The position numbers and the translations under genes were made by a program. DNA of 48,620 nucleotides from JAAZMX01 sp035388025 (GTDB lineage Bacteria > Patescibacteriota > Patescibacteriia > UBA2196 > GWA2-42-15): assembly GCA_035388025.1 (NCBI GenBank), contig DAOOPA010000001.1, positions 1 to 48,620 on the forward strand, in the 5' to 3' direction. The notes below the pieces were generated by a model. It was not told the origin of the DNA. It worked only from the letters and a program-made list of their open reading frames with translations, and did not search any database. Positions 1-6,426 of this stretch are shown here, piece by piece; position 1 is the stretch's first letter; every line of letters begins with the position of its first letter.

Positions 1-109
1 TCTGGTGCTTCAAGAGAAGGGGCTACACCTGTTCCCATCCCGAACACAGAAGTTAAGCCCTTCATCGCCGATGATAGTCTTTATTGGCGAAAGTAGGCCA
101 GCGCCAGAA
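1..109 (+). rRNA. rrf: 5S ribosomal RNA
   Basis: The first bases (TCTGGTGC) pair with GCGCCAGA near position 109, forming the terminal helix of 5S rRNA. Between them are the family-typical blocks CCCATCCCGAACACAGAAG and GGCGAAAGTAGG. The 5S RNA is part of the large ribosomal subunit. It lies at the window edge, so the 16S and 23S genes are presumably just outside to the left (inference). No CDS overlaps it. Confidence 0.95.
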
Positions 110-130
110 CAATGCCACTCTTTTTTGATA

Positions 131-167
131 TCTACAAATTACGAATCAGTTACGAATATACAAATAT
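131..167. repeat. AT-rich degenerate repeat (TTACGAATATACAAAT type)
   Basis: A short repetitive stretch just after the 5S gene contains two TTACGAAT units and TATACAAAT. A close copy occurs at 39766-39802, just upstream of ychF. It is one of several short AT-rich repeat families that fill gaps in this window. Confidence 0.6.
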
Positions 168-237
168 AGGTTTAAATCTATTTGACCAAAATAGCCGAGT
201 GATTTAGAATTAGGGCATATTAATTAAAGTAAAAAAT

Positions 238-528
238 ATGAGCGATTTTGAGAAACCATCTAGAGAAGAATTGGTTAGAGAGCAAATAATAAAATTTGTA
301 AAAGAAGATGGCGGAATAGGGGCAAATTTACAACTAGAGGGTGTTGATTTAGATACATTAGGATTAGTGGCAGGGGTGGGCGTGAATATTGGACAAGATT
401 CAAAATGTAAGGTTATTTTTAGAATGATGAGTGAGTTACCGGACGGATTGAAGAATAAAATAGAAGAGGCTGTGCAAACTGAATTAAAGCAGAAGGAAAA
501 TTTGGTGGCAGAAGTAACGTTTGAGTAA
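238..528 (+). CDS. Small hypothetical protein (96 aa)
   Basis: I do not recognise this family. The product is acidic and soluble, with no membrane segment or Cys pair. An N-terminal helix rich in Glu/Lys leads into a Gly/Val-rich middle (about residues 26-52) and a C-terminal amphipathic helix. ATG 238 is the only good start and has no clear Shine-Dalgarno sequence. The gene stands alone between the 5S rRNA and a convergent membrane-protein gene and is closed by a strong intrinsic terminator 13 bases after its stop, so it is probably a monocistronic unit. Confidence 0.7.
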   Translation: MSDFEKPSREELVREQIIKFVKEDGGIGANLQLEGVDLDTLGLVAGVGVNIGQDSKCKVIFRMMSELPDGLKNKIEEAVQTELKQKENLVAEVTFE

Positions 529-540
529 AAGCAATAATCA

Positions 541-569
541 AAAAACTCGGCTGAAGGGTCGAGTTTTTT
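541..569 (+). terminator. Intrinsic terminator after the 96-aa gene
   Basis: The stem AAAAACTCG / CGAGTTTTTT with a 10-nt loop is followed by a T run. It lies 13 bases after the stop of the upstream gene. Confidence 0.9.
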
Positions 570-592
570 GGGTGGGAGCAAATAAATATTCA

Positions 593-615
593 GATTCAAC
601 CCAGAGGGTTGAATC
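593..615 (-). terminator. Perfect hairpin 3' of the minus-strand membrane gene
   Basis: GATTCAACCC and GGGTTGAATC form a perfect 10-bp stem with a 3-nt loop, 12 bases beyond the stop of the minus-strand gene at 627. The T tract on the minus strand is weak, so it may act as an mRNA 3' stabiliser rather than a strong terminator. Confidence 0.5.
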
Positions 616-626
616 AATATCGGGAA

Positions 627-1109
627 TTAGATTTCTCCGCCGGAAAGGGTAAAGATAAAGAGGACAAGGCCAACTAAAATTATGGCATAATAATAGAGCC
701 ACGATTGTTTGGCGCGATAAAGATAATATAGAGCGCAAAGACAAAGCAGGCCGCCGAGGATATAACTGATTAGCGGCCAGCGATATAAAAATAGGCCCAG
801 CGTCACTAGGGTAGTGGCGGTTGGCACGGTCAGATAGGTGGCTTTGAAGAGAGGCCGGAGTTTGGACCTTAAAACAAACCAAGAAATAATGAGAATAACA
901 ACGGCAAAGGAAGCGTGCATCGATGGTGGTAGCCAGCGCAGATTTAGTTCGGGATTGAGGGGAATAAAACGGCTGATAATAAATCTTAAAACCCCTTGGT
1001 AAACGGCATCAAAAAGGAAGGTGAGATTTAAGAGGATAAAACCAAAAACGGCCACGGATAGGGCGGAGAGGATATTTTTTATGAGAGGGTTTTGGAGGAG
1101 ATTCTTCAT
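627..1109 (-). CDS. Integral membrane protein, possibly PAP2-like (160 aa)
   Basis: A hydrophobic protein with about five predicted membrane helices (near residues 13-35, 65-85, 90-108, 113-130, 137-155). A PPSMHASFA segment at about residues 61-69 resembles the PSxHA motif of PAP2 (type 2 phosphatidic acid phosphatase) proteins, but the rest of the catalytic set is not evident. The protein is short for an active enzyme. I call it a membrane protein of unknown function, perhaps a degenerate PAP2 relative. It stands alone with a hairpin 3' of its stop. Confidence 0.65.
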   Translation of the reverse strand: MKNLLQNPLIKNILSALSVAVFGFILLNLTFLFDAVYQGVLRFIISRFIPLNPELNLRWLPPSMHASFAVVILIISWFVLRSKLRPLFKATYLTVPTATTLVTLGLFLYRWPLISYILGGLLCLCALYYLYRAKQSWLYYYAIILVGLVLFIFTLSGGEI

Positions 1110-1206
1110 AAATTTTTTGGGATTGTTGGAGGACCGAGTTTTTTGATGGAAGTTATGGGCGTGGGAGTCTTCTGGTGGGAGACTTCGACGGGTGTTAGAT
1201 GCTGTT

Positions 1207-1701
1207 TTAATTTTTTATCTGATCAACCGTCCATTTTATACATTTAAATGCCAATTTATTTGTGGGGATGTTATTTATTTTAAACCAGTGAAAATCTTCC
1301 GCATCATCATTTGCTTTGACTTGGGCGTTTCTAACCTGTGTTTTATAAGCTAGAACGACGGTAGGATATTTATCACCCTTGTAGGGATAGACGTCGGTTG
1401 TCGAACCAAGATATTTTATATTATGGACCTTCAAGTTTGTTTCTTCATACAATTCTCTCATAGCAGCTTTTTCACAGTTCTCATACAGTTCCATAAAACC
1501 ACCCGGTAGATCCCATTTGCCTTTAGCGGGACTAATTTTTCTTTTTACAAAAAGTATCTCATCGGTTTCGTTTTGGACGATAATCATATTGCACGGTCGT
1601 GGATTAAGCCAGAATTCATAGGAACATTTTGCGCAAATATATAGATTTTCTTTTTGACGTTTTAATCGGCCACCACACTTGGGGCAGAATCTGTAAGGCA
1701 T
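1207..1701 (-). CDS. Nudix hydrolase with N-terminal zinc ribbon (164 aa)
   Basis: The N-terminus has two Cys pairs, CPKCGG at residues 6-11 and CAKC at about 23-26, forming a zinc ribbon like that of NudC-type NADH pyrophosphatases. A Nudix box follows at about residues 67-90: GGFMELYE, seven residues, then RELYEE. The usual Gly near the end of the box is Asn. Nudix enzymes hydrolyse nucleoside diphosphates linked to another group, but the substrate cannot be read from sequence. The start lies 18 bases downstream of the MEMO-AMMECR1 stop on the same strand, so the two are probably co-transcribed. Confidence 0.88.
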   Translation of the reverse strand: MPYRFCPKCGGRLKRQKENLYICAKCSYEFWLNPRPCNMIIVQNETDEILFVKRKISPAKGKWDLPGGFMELYENCEKAAMRELYEETNLKVHNIKYLGSTTDVYPYKGDKYPTVVLAYKTQVRNAQVKANDDAEDFHWFKINNIPTNKLAFKCIKWTVDQIKN

Positions 1702-1719
1702 AATTTATTTTTAGAATTA

Positions 1720-3312
1720 TTATTTGAGTTGATTCTCTTCAAATACTTGTGCTTCAAAGGTGTAGATGTCGGTAGAATCGTTGAGCCAACAATCTTTGGG
1801 AAGACCGGCTTTGTCGGTACAGAGATGAGACATGAATTCTTCCAGTCTCCAGCTGGTTTCCTCGGCGACTTGGGGGAGAAAGACACCAGAGCGGGAACCT
1901 TGTTTGACGATGACACCGTGGTGGCCAAGCTGGATTTCTTTTTGGGGGTCGGAGATTTTTTGCGGAGGAGTCAGAACAGAAATTTCAATAGCGATATCTT
2001 TTAGCTCGCTTTTCTCTAAAGAAAGAAAACGCGGATCTTCAAAGGCGGCGGCTTCGGACATTTCTATAATGCCTTCACCTAATTCTTTGATTGGTTCAAT
2101 TAAGCCAATACAACCACGAAGCTCTTCGCCTTTTCTCAAAGTGACAAAGATGCCACGCTTTTCGGAAAAAATAGAGTATTTTTTATAATCTTCGTTTTTG
2201 TTTTTGGTGAGGTTAAAAGCAAGTTCTAGGGTGTTGCGGGCAAGGGCAAGGGCGGAGGTTTGCTCAATCTCGGTTAGAAAAATACCACGATACCCCTCTG
2301 TCCCGCTCGAGCGGGACACCTCCCCTAAATTAGGGGAGGACAAAGAAGCGAAGACAATAGCGCCGTAGCCGACAACTTTATTTTTATCACCATAATTGGG
2401 AGTGTCACCGGAATTGGAATAGTGAAGTTTTTGGCCAGTGAGATTGAGTTGATTGGCAACGATGAGGCCGACTTTGATAGCCGATGAACCACAGGCACAG
2501 GTATCCAGGCTTGATCTATTTTCGTCAAGAATAGAATCAAAAGTATTATCAAAATTATTAATATCTTTGGTTAGAATAGAATCAATGATTTTGGTGTCGG
2601 AGTAAATAGCGTCAGCGTAACTCGGATAGTGAGAAAGATCAGAGCTGATCACCAGTAATATTTTTTGAGCAGGGAAAAGTTTGGCGAGAGCGGTAGCAAT
2701 TGATTTAAGAATTTCATTGTTGTCACTATTAATTAACCCCAAGACTATTTGCCAGCCAGGAGCGAGAGTCTGCTGAAGAAAAGGAATTTGGACTTCTAGC
2801 GAGTGTTCCGGCTCGTGGATTTTATTATCAATTGAAATATTTTTATTATGAGCAACCAGTTCGGCGACAAGATTTTTATTAACAGGCACTCTACCGAGGG
2901 GAGTAGAGACAGCATCGCCGTCGTAAAGAGCCAGGCCAGTAACCGGATAGTTATGGCTAGAGCCAAGAATGATGACCGTGTCGTAAGATTTACCATCAAC
3001 GGTTTTAAAAGCGTAAGCGGCAGTTGGCCCAGAAAAAACATAGCCGGCATGGGGGACAATTAAGATTTGGGGTTCGCCGGGAATCGTGGTCGTAGCATTG
3101 GTGAGAAATTCTTCAACTATCGAGGACAATTCATTTTTATCAGCAGGGTAGAATTGTCCGACGACGGCCGGCTGGCGAATGATTTTTTGGGGATTATTCA
3201 TATTGGTGGTAGTTAGCGAGGAATAATTTGAGGGCTGTTTGGGGAAGACCAAAATTAGGGTGATGGTAGTAAGAGTAAGAAAAATGGCGAATAGAGTTAG
3301 TGGCTTTTTCAT
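1720..3312 (-). CDS. MEMO1-AMMECR1 fusion protein (AmmeMemoRadiSam system A+B, 530 aa)
   Basis: Two families are fused. Residues about 47-320 are MEMO1 (AmmeMemoRadiSam protein B), with QPAVVGQFYPA, the metal-type His segments VPHAGYV and GSSHNYP, DLSHYPSY and CACGSSA. Residues about 345-525 are AMMECR1 (protein A), with the hallmark LRGCIG. An N-terminal hydrophobic segment (residues 5-24) suggests a membrane anchor or signal peptide. The families usually occur with a radical SAM partner, which is absent here. The function in bacteria is unsettled. The linker (about residues 324-341) is encoded by two GC palindromes that look like inserted repeats. The gene is 18 bases upstream of the Nudix gene. 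Confidence 0.92.
   Translation of the reverse strand: MKKPLTLFAIFLTLTTITLILVFPKQPSNYSSLTTTNMNNPQKIIRQPAVVGQFYPADKNELSSIVEEFLTNATTTIPGEPQILIVPHAGYVFSGPTAAYAFKTVDGKSYDTVIILGSSHNYPVTGLALYDGDAVSTPLGRVPVNKNLVAELVAHNKNISIDNKIHEPEHSLEVQIPFLQQTLAPGWQIVLGLINSDNNEILKSIATALAKLFPAQKILLVISSDLSHYPSYADAIYSDTKIIDSILTKDINNFDNTFDSILDENRSSLDTCACGSSAIKVGLIVANQLNLTGQKLHYSNSGDTPNYGDKNKVVGYGAIVFASLSSPNLGEVSRSSGTEGYRGIFLTEIEQTSALALARNTLELAFNLTKNKNEDYKKYSIFSEKRGIFVTLRKGEELRGCIGLIEPIKELGEGIIEMSEAAAFEDPRFLSLEKSELKDIAIEISVLTPPQKISDPQKEIQLGHHGVIVKQGSRSGVFLPQVAEETSWRLEEFMSHLCTDKAGLPKDCWLNDSTDIYTFEAQVFEENQLK
2302..2340. repeat. Double palindromic repeat inside the MEMO-AMMECR1 gene
   Basis: TGTCCCGCTCGAGCGGGACA is a perfect palindrome. 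It is followed by CCTCCCCTAAATTAGGGGAGG, a second near-perfect palindrome. Both are in frame and code for the linker between the two domains. Similar GC palindromes lie in intergenic DNA at 16409, 17321, 21573 and 40402. Confidence 0.8.
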
Positions 3313-3340
3313 AAGGATATTTTAGCACTTAAAACCTGAT

Positions 3341-3368
3341 TTGTTTATTTTTTTTAGCGTGGTAAACT
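3341..3368 (+). promoter_or_regulatory. Putative promoter of the EndoQ gene
   Basis: TTGTTT and TAAACT are separated by 16 bases. The -10 box ends only 9 bases before the ATG at 3378, so transcripts would be nearly leaderless if this promoter is used. Confidence 0.5.
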
Positions 3369-3377
3369 AAAGATATT

Positions 3378-4685
3378 ATGAGAATAATTGCGGATCTACA
3401 TATTCATTCTAGGTTTTCGCGAGCTTGTTCGCGGGATTTGGTTTTGGAAAAAATTGATGAGACGTGCCGAGCAAAGGGTGTGAACGTGATCGGGACGGGA
3501 GATTTTACTCATCCAGAATGGTTTAAAGAGATGAAAGAGAGGTTGGTGGAGAAGAAAAGGGGGCTTTATGTTATTAAATCACAAGTTCCAAATCCAAAAT
3601 TCAAAATAAATTCCAAATTACAAATTTCAAACTTAGAACAAACAAGATTTATTTGCTCGGCGGAGATAGCGTGCATTTATTCTAAAGGCGGGAAATGTCG
3701 GCGGTTGCATGTGGTGATTTTGGCACCTGGTTTGGAAGCGGTGGAAAAGATAAATAAGGAATTAGGCAAGATAGGAAATTTAAAAGCTGATGGCCGACCG
3801 ATTTTGGGTTTGGATGTGGAGAGATTAGCGGAAATTGTTTTCGGCGTGGATGAGCGGTGCGCGGTGATACCGGCGCATATTTGGACGCCGTGGTTTGCAA
3901 TGTTTGGTTCAAAATCTGGTTTTGATAGTGTGGAGGAATGCTGGGGCAAGATGGCTGACAAAATTTTTGCCATTGAAACAGGGCTATCTAGTGACCCGGA
4001 GATGAATTGGCGGGTGAAAAATTTGGATCGGATGAGCATTATTTCCAATTCTGACGCGCACTCGTTGCCCAATATTGGGCGTGAGGCAAATGTATTTGAA
4101 ATCGAGAAAAATAAGTTGAGTTACGACGAGATAATTGAGGTGATAAAAAATAAAGATCCAAAAAATTTTTTGTACGCAATTGAGTTTTATCCAGAAGAGG
4201 GGATGTATCATTTTGATGGACATCGGACGTGCGGTATCAGCATGACACCGAAAGAATCACAATATAATAAAAATATTTGTCCTAAGTGCAAAAAGAATTT
4301 AACAATTGGGGTTTTGAATCGCGTGGAAGAATTGGCTGAGCGTGATCGCAAAGAGGGGTATGTGGATAAATCAAGAATTCCATTTATAAAATTGGTGGAG
4401 CTAGATAAAGTAATCGCCGAAAGTTTGGGGGTGAAATCTCGGAGTGCAAAACAGGTACAGAGCGAATATGATCGTTTGATAAAAAGTTTTGGCAGCGAGT
4501 TTGATATTTTATTAAAAATAAAAACAGAGAAGATCGCGGAAAGTGGTTGGCTGAAGATCGCAGAAGGAATTCAAAGAGTCAGAGAGGGAAGAGTAAATAT
4601 TCAGCCAGGATTTGACGGGCAATATGGAGAGATAAAAATTTTTAATGAGCAAAAAAACTTAAAGCAACAACTAAATTTATTTTAG
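3378..4685 (+). CDS. Endonuclease Q family protein (PHP domain, 435 aa)
   Basis: The PHP metallohydrolase motifs are visible: DLHIHSRFS (residues 5-13), GTGDFTHPEW (about 41-50), and NSDAHS (about 222-227). A zinc-binding Cys module follows (CGIS... then CPKCKK, about 285-305). This order matches EndoQ, which nicks DNA 5' of deaminated or damaged bases such as uracil and hypoxanthine. Residues about 68-88 are encoded by an AT-rich repeat identical in style to the intergenic repeats (3585-3640) and look like a tolerated insertion. The gene ends before a symmetrical terminator. Family assignment is firm; the biochemical role is taken from characterised homologs. Confidence 0.88.
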   Translation: MRIIADLHIHSRFSRACSRDLVLEKIDETCRAKGVNVIGTGDFTHPEWFKEMKERLVEKKRGLYVIKSQVPNPKFKINSKLQISNLEQTRFICSAEIACIYSKGGKCRRLHVVILAPGLEAVEKINKELGKIGNLKADGRPILGLDVERLAEIVFGVDERCAVIPAHIWTPWFAMFGSKSGFDSVEECWGKMADKIFAIETGLSSDPEMNWRVKNLDRMSIISNSDAHSLPNIGREANVFEIEKNKLSYDEIIEVIKNKDPKNFLYAIEFYPEEGMYHFDGHRTCGISMTPKESQYNKNICPKCKKNLTIGVLNRVEELAERDRKEGYVDKSRIPFIKLVELDKVIAESLGVKSRSAKQVQSEYDRLIKSFGSEFDILLKIKTEKIAESGWLKIAEGIQRVREGRVNIQPGFDGQYGEIKIFNEQKNLKQQLNLF

Positions 4686-4705
4686 AAAAATGGTTTTTAA
4701 ATGTC

Positions 4706-4735
4706 AAAAAAATCCCTAATGTTAGGGATTTTTTT
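4706..4735. terminator. Bidirectional terminator between EndoQ and the histone-like gene
   Basis: AAAAAAATCCCTAA and TTAGGGATTTTTTT form an almost perfect stem with a 2-nt loop, flanked by A and T runs. It can therefore terminate the plus-strand EndoQ gene and the minus-strand small gene. Confidence 0.93.
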
Positions 4736-4767
4736 GTCTCTAGAAAATCTTTCAAAAGATTTTTAGA

Positions 4768-4848
4768 TTATCTCTTTTTGCTCTTCTTGGCTGGTTTCTT
4801 TTTTGCAACTTTCTTGACTGTCTTTTTGGCTTTCTTCTTGGCTGCCAT
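4768..4848 (-). CDS. Lysine-rich histone H1-like mini-protein (26 aa)
   Basis: The ATG at 4848 opens a 26-codon frame ending TAA at 4768, made almost entirely of Lys, Ala, Val, Thr, Pro and Ser (14 Lys, 1 Arg). The composition matches the C-terminal tails of histone H1-like (Hc1/AlgP-type) proteins, which bind DNA or RNA non-specifically. The Shine-Dalgarno sequence is exceptional: AAAGGGGGTGATC lies five bases or fewer before the ATG, close to the full anti-SD complement. The leader of about 170 nt carries hairpins, and a promoter is visible at 5030-5058. A product this short could be a nucleoid or ribosome-associated peptide. The function is inferred from composition only. Confidence 0.8.
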   Translation of the reverse strand: MAAKKKAKKTVKKVAKKKPAKKSKKR

Positions 4849-4893
4849 GGTGATCACCCCCTTTCTTTTGTAGAATAACCTTTCGCATGTGAC

Positions 4894-4911
4894 GATTGAG
4901 AAAACTCAATC
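4894..4911 (-). promoter_or_regulatory. Hairpin in the leader of the histone-like gene
   Basis: GATTGAG and CTCAATC form a perfect 7-bp stem with an AAAA/TTTT loop, about 50 bases upstream of the start codon in the 5' leader. It may protect the mRNA or expose the strong SD. Confidence 0.5.
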
Positions 4912-5029
4912 AACGACGAGCATGGGAAAGGAGTCTAATTTATAAAATTTACAAAAATATATTTTCAGCGAGATAAAAAATATTTTTTTGTAAATTTTTT
5001 GAGAGAAAAAGTTATCCACAATGATCTTG

Positions 5030-5058
5030 ATATATTAATTATAAAATTATTTTGTCAA
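5030..5058 (-). promoter_or_regulatory. Putative promoter of the histone-like gene
   Basis: On the minus strand a consensus TTGACA (5053-5058) is followed 17-18 bases later by ATATAT or TATATC. The predicted start of transcription near 5022 gives a leader of about 170 nt. Confidence 0.55.
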
Positions 5059-5059
5059 A

Positions 5060-5381
5060 ATGTAAATAGATAAAGAGATAAAAATAAAAAATATTTGCGA
5101 TTTAACATCGGGATGATAATTTTTTAACTGTACTTGAAGGTGAGAAAATAAAAATATATTTTTGGCACCATAGATTGATAAAAATAAAAATATCGGTTGG
5201 TGTCGATATTGAAATAATAAGATATCTGTAGCAACTCTGAATTTTTTAATGGTCTCAAGATAATATTGTTGTCTTAAGGTATTTTATTTTGTGACCGATG
5301 GGTGGTGTGAGATTCAAACTGTTTAAAAAATAATGCCGTTATTTTCTTACTATTGTGTTTGGTTCCGCCTGCCATCGCCAT
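5060..5381. other. Gene-free AT-rich stretch 3' of tRNA-Ala
   Basis: No credible ORF or known RNA is visible here. It holds a terminator-like hairpin at 5178-5210 and a near-palindrome at about 5255-5279 (CTCAAGATAATA / TTGTTGTCTTAAG). Both may belong to the 3' trailer of the minus-strand tRNA-Ala transcript. Confidence 0.5.
5178..5210 (-). terminator. Putative terminator downstream of tRNA-Ala
   Basis: On the minus strand AATATCG and CGATATT pair around an 8-nt loop and are followed by TTTTTATTTTTATC. It would end the tRNA-Ala transcript about 170 bases past the tRNA. Confidence 0.55.
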
Positions 5382-5454
5382 TGGACCGTACCGGATTCGA
5401 ACCGGTCACCCCTGCCTTGCAAAGGCAGTGCTCTACCAAATGAGCTAACGGCCC
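5382..5454 (-). tRNA. tRNA-Ala (UGC)
   Basis: A complete cloverleaf: acceptor GGGCCGT with ACGGTCC, anticodon stem CTGCC/GGCAG with loop TTTGCAA, T loop GGTTCGAATCC. The discriminator is A and CCA is not encoded, so it depends on the CCA-adding enzyme. Confidence 0.97.
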
Positions 5455-5506
5455 GATGGCTATGGCGGGCGGGTCTAATCAATTGAGTTGACGGTCTATG
5501 AAATTA

Positions 5507-5755
5507 TTATTTCAAACCACCGGCCATGCGGCCGAAGATGGAGATGAGAAGTACTTCACCAATGCCGCTAATAGTCAAAAAAGAAATTATAATAATAGTA
5601 ATACCAATTAGTTTCCACATCAGGCGGGTGCCACCATAAGTGCCTAGGTAATGCTCGGCTGTTTCGTTACTACCGAAATTTTCCATCAGATAATTACTGT
5701 AGCGAACGAGTAAGAAGCCGACGATGATGGCTAGAAAGCTAAAGAAGTATTTCAT
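5507..5755 (-). CDS. Small two-helix membrane protein (82 aa)
   Basis: I do not recognise a named family. Two strong membrane helices are seen, at about residues 4-22 and 48-72. Between them is a polar loop with GSNETAEHYLGTYGGTRLMWK, which looks conserved in style rather than random. The C-terminus is short and Gly-rich. The gene sits between tRNA-Ala and tRNA-Val on the same strand, so it may share their transcription. A role in the envelope is possible, but nothing in the sequence decides it. Confidence 0.75.
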   Translation of the reverse strand: MKYFFSFLAIIVGFLLVRYSNYLMENFGSNETAEHYLGTYGGTRLMWKLIGITIIIISFLTISGIGEVLLISIFGRMAGGLK

Positions 5756-5894
5756 AGAGGTATTTTAAAATATTTTTATTTAAGCCGGACTTGGTTTTTT
5801 GATAGATTGGTTATTGCGGTGGTGGCTGGTAAAAAATTTGAAAGTTTAATCAGTATATGACTCGCGCGGTGATGAACCCTGGATAAAAATCGAT

Positions 5895-5930
5895 TGGTGG
5901 ATATGCGGGGTTCGAACCCCCCGCTTCATA
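5895..5930 (-). other. tRNA T-arm-like mini-helix ending in CCA
   Basis: Directly after the last base of tRNA-Val, the minus strand folds as TATG, GCGGGG, a GGTTCGAA apex, CCCCGC and CATA, and then reads ATCCACCA. It has the T-loop sequence and a CCA end but no D or anticodon arm. It looks like a tRNA 3' remnant or a tRNA-mimicking hairpin. Confidence 0.55.
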
Positions 5931-6004
5931 TGGGTTTGACAGGTCTCGAACCTGTGACCTCCTCGGTGTAAACGAGGCGCTCTAACCAACTGAGCTACAA
6001 ACCC
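5931..6004 (-). tRNA. tRNA-Val (UAC)
   Basis: A complete cloverleaf with acceptor GGGTTTG/CAAACCC, anticodon stem CCTCG/CGAGG and loop TTTACAC, giving anticodon UAC. The discriminator is A and CCA is not encoded. Confidence 0.97.
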
Positions 6005-6191
6005 ATATGGGGCGGGGCAGGCCTACTGACCTGTCCGATGTGCTCCCCGCTAGTCACTCAATGATAGCTTGCTGGCGTTGCGGGCAGGCAACCAAATGAC
6101 ATTGTATTAATATTGGTAGTTGCTGTTGTCATTCAATTATAATGCATGATTAATTATTAGGACAAAAAGTGTATAGTATTAATTGATTGAT

Positions 6192-6266
6192 TGGTAGTCC
6201 CTAGGGGAATCGAACCCCTGTTTTCAGGATGAAAACCTGATGTCCTAACCGTTAGACGAAGGGACC
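6192..6266 (-). tRNA. tRNA-Glu (UUC), CCA encoded
   Basis: Acceptor GGTCCCT/AGGGACT, anticodon stem CAGG/CCTG with loop TTTTCAT, giving anticodon UUC. A CCA tail is present in the DNA. This is a typical substrate for wobble-U34 modification (see the Elp3 gene). Confidence 0.97.
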
Positions 6267-6426
6267 GAAACAAGGCAAAAGGCAAAATTCAAAAGGCAAA
6301 AGTAAGGTTTTATTTTTAAAAAATACCCCCTTGGTTTTGGGTGAATACAGAAATATGGTATCATTATCTGGACAATTTGGCAAGGTTATTTAATAATAGA
6401 TAAAATAGATTAAGATTTTGTAAAGT

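Noticed and set aside
5012..5020. DnaA box TTATCCACA near the histone-like promoter
   Set aside because: Isolated. Similar single matches (TGTGGATAA) occur in EndoQ near 4361, at 24597 and in the GalT gene near 36517, so this is chance level and no cluster or AT-rich unwinding unit marks an origin.
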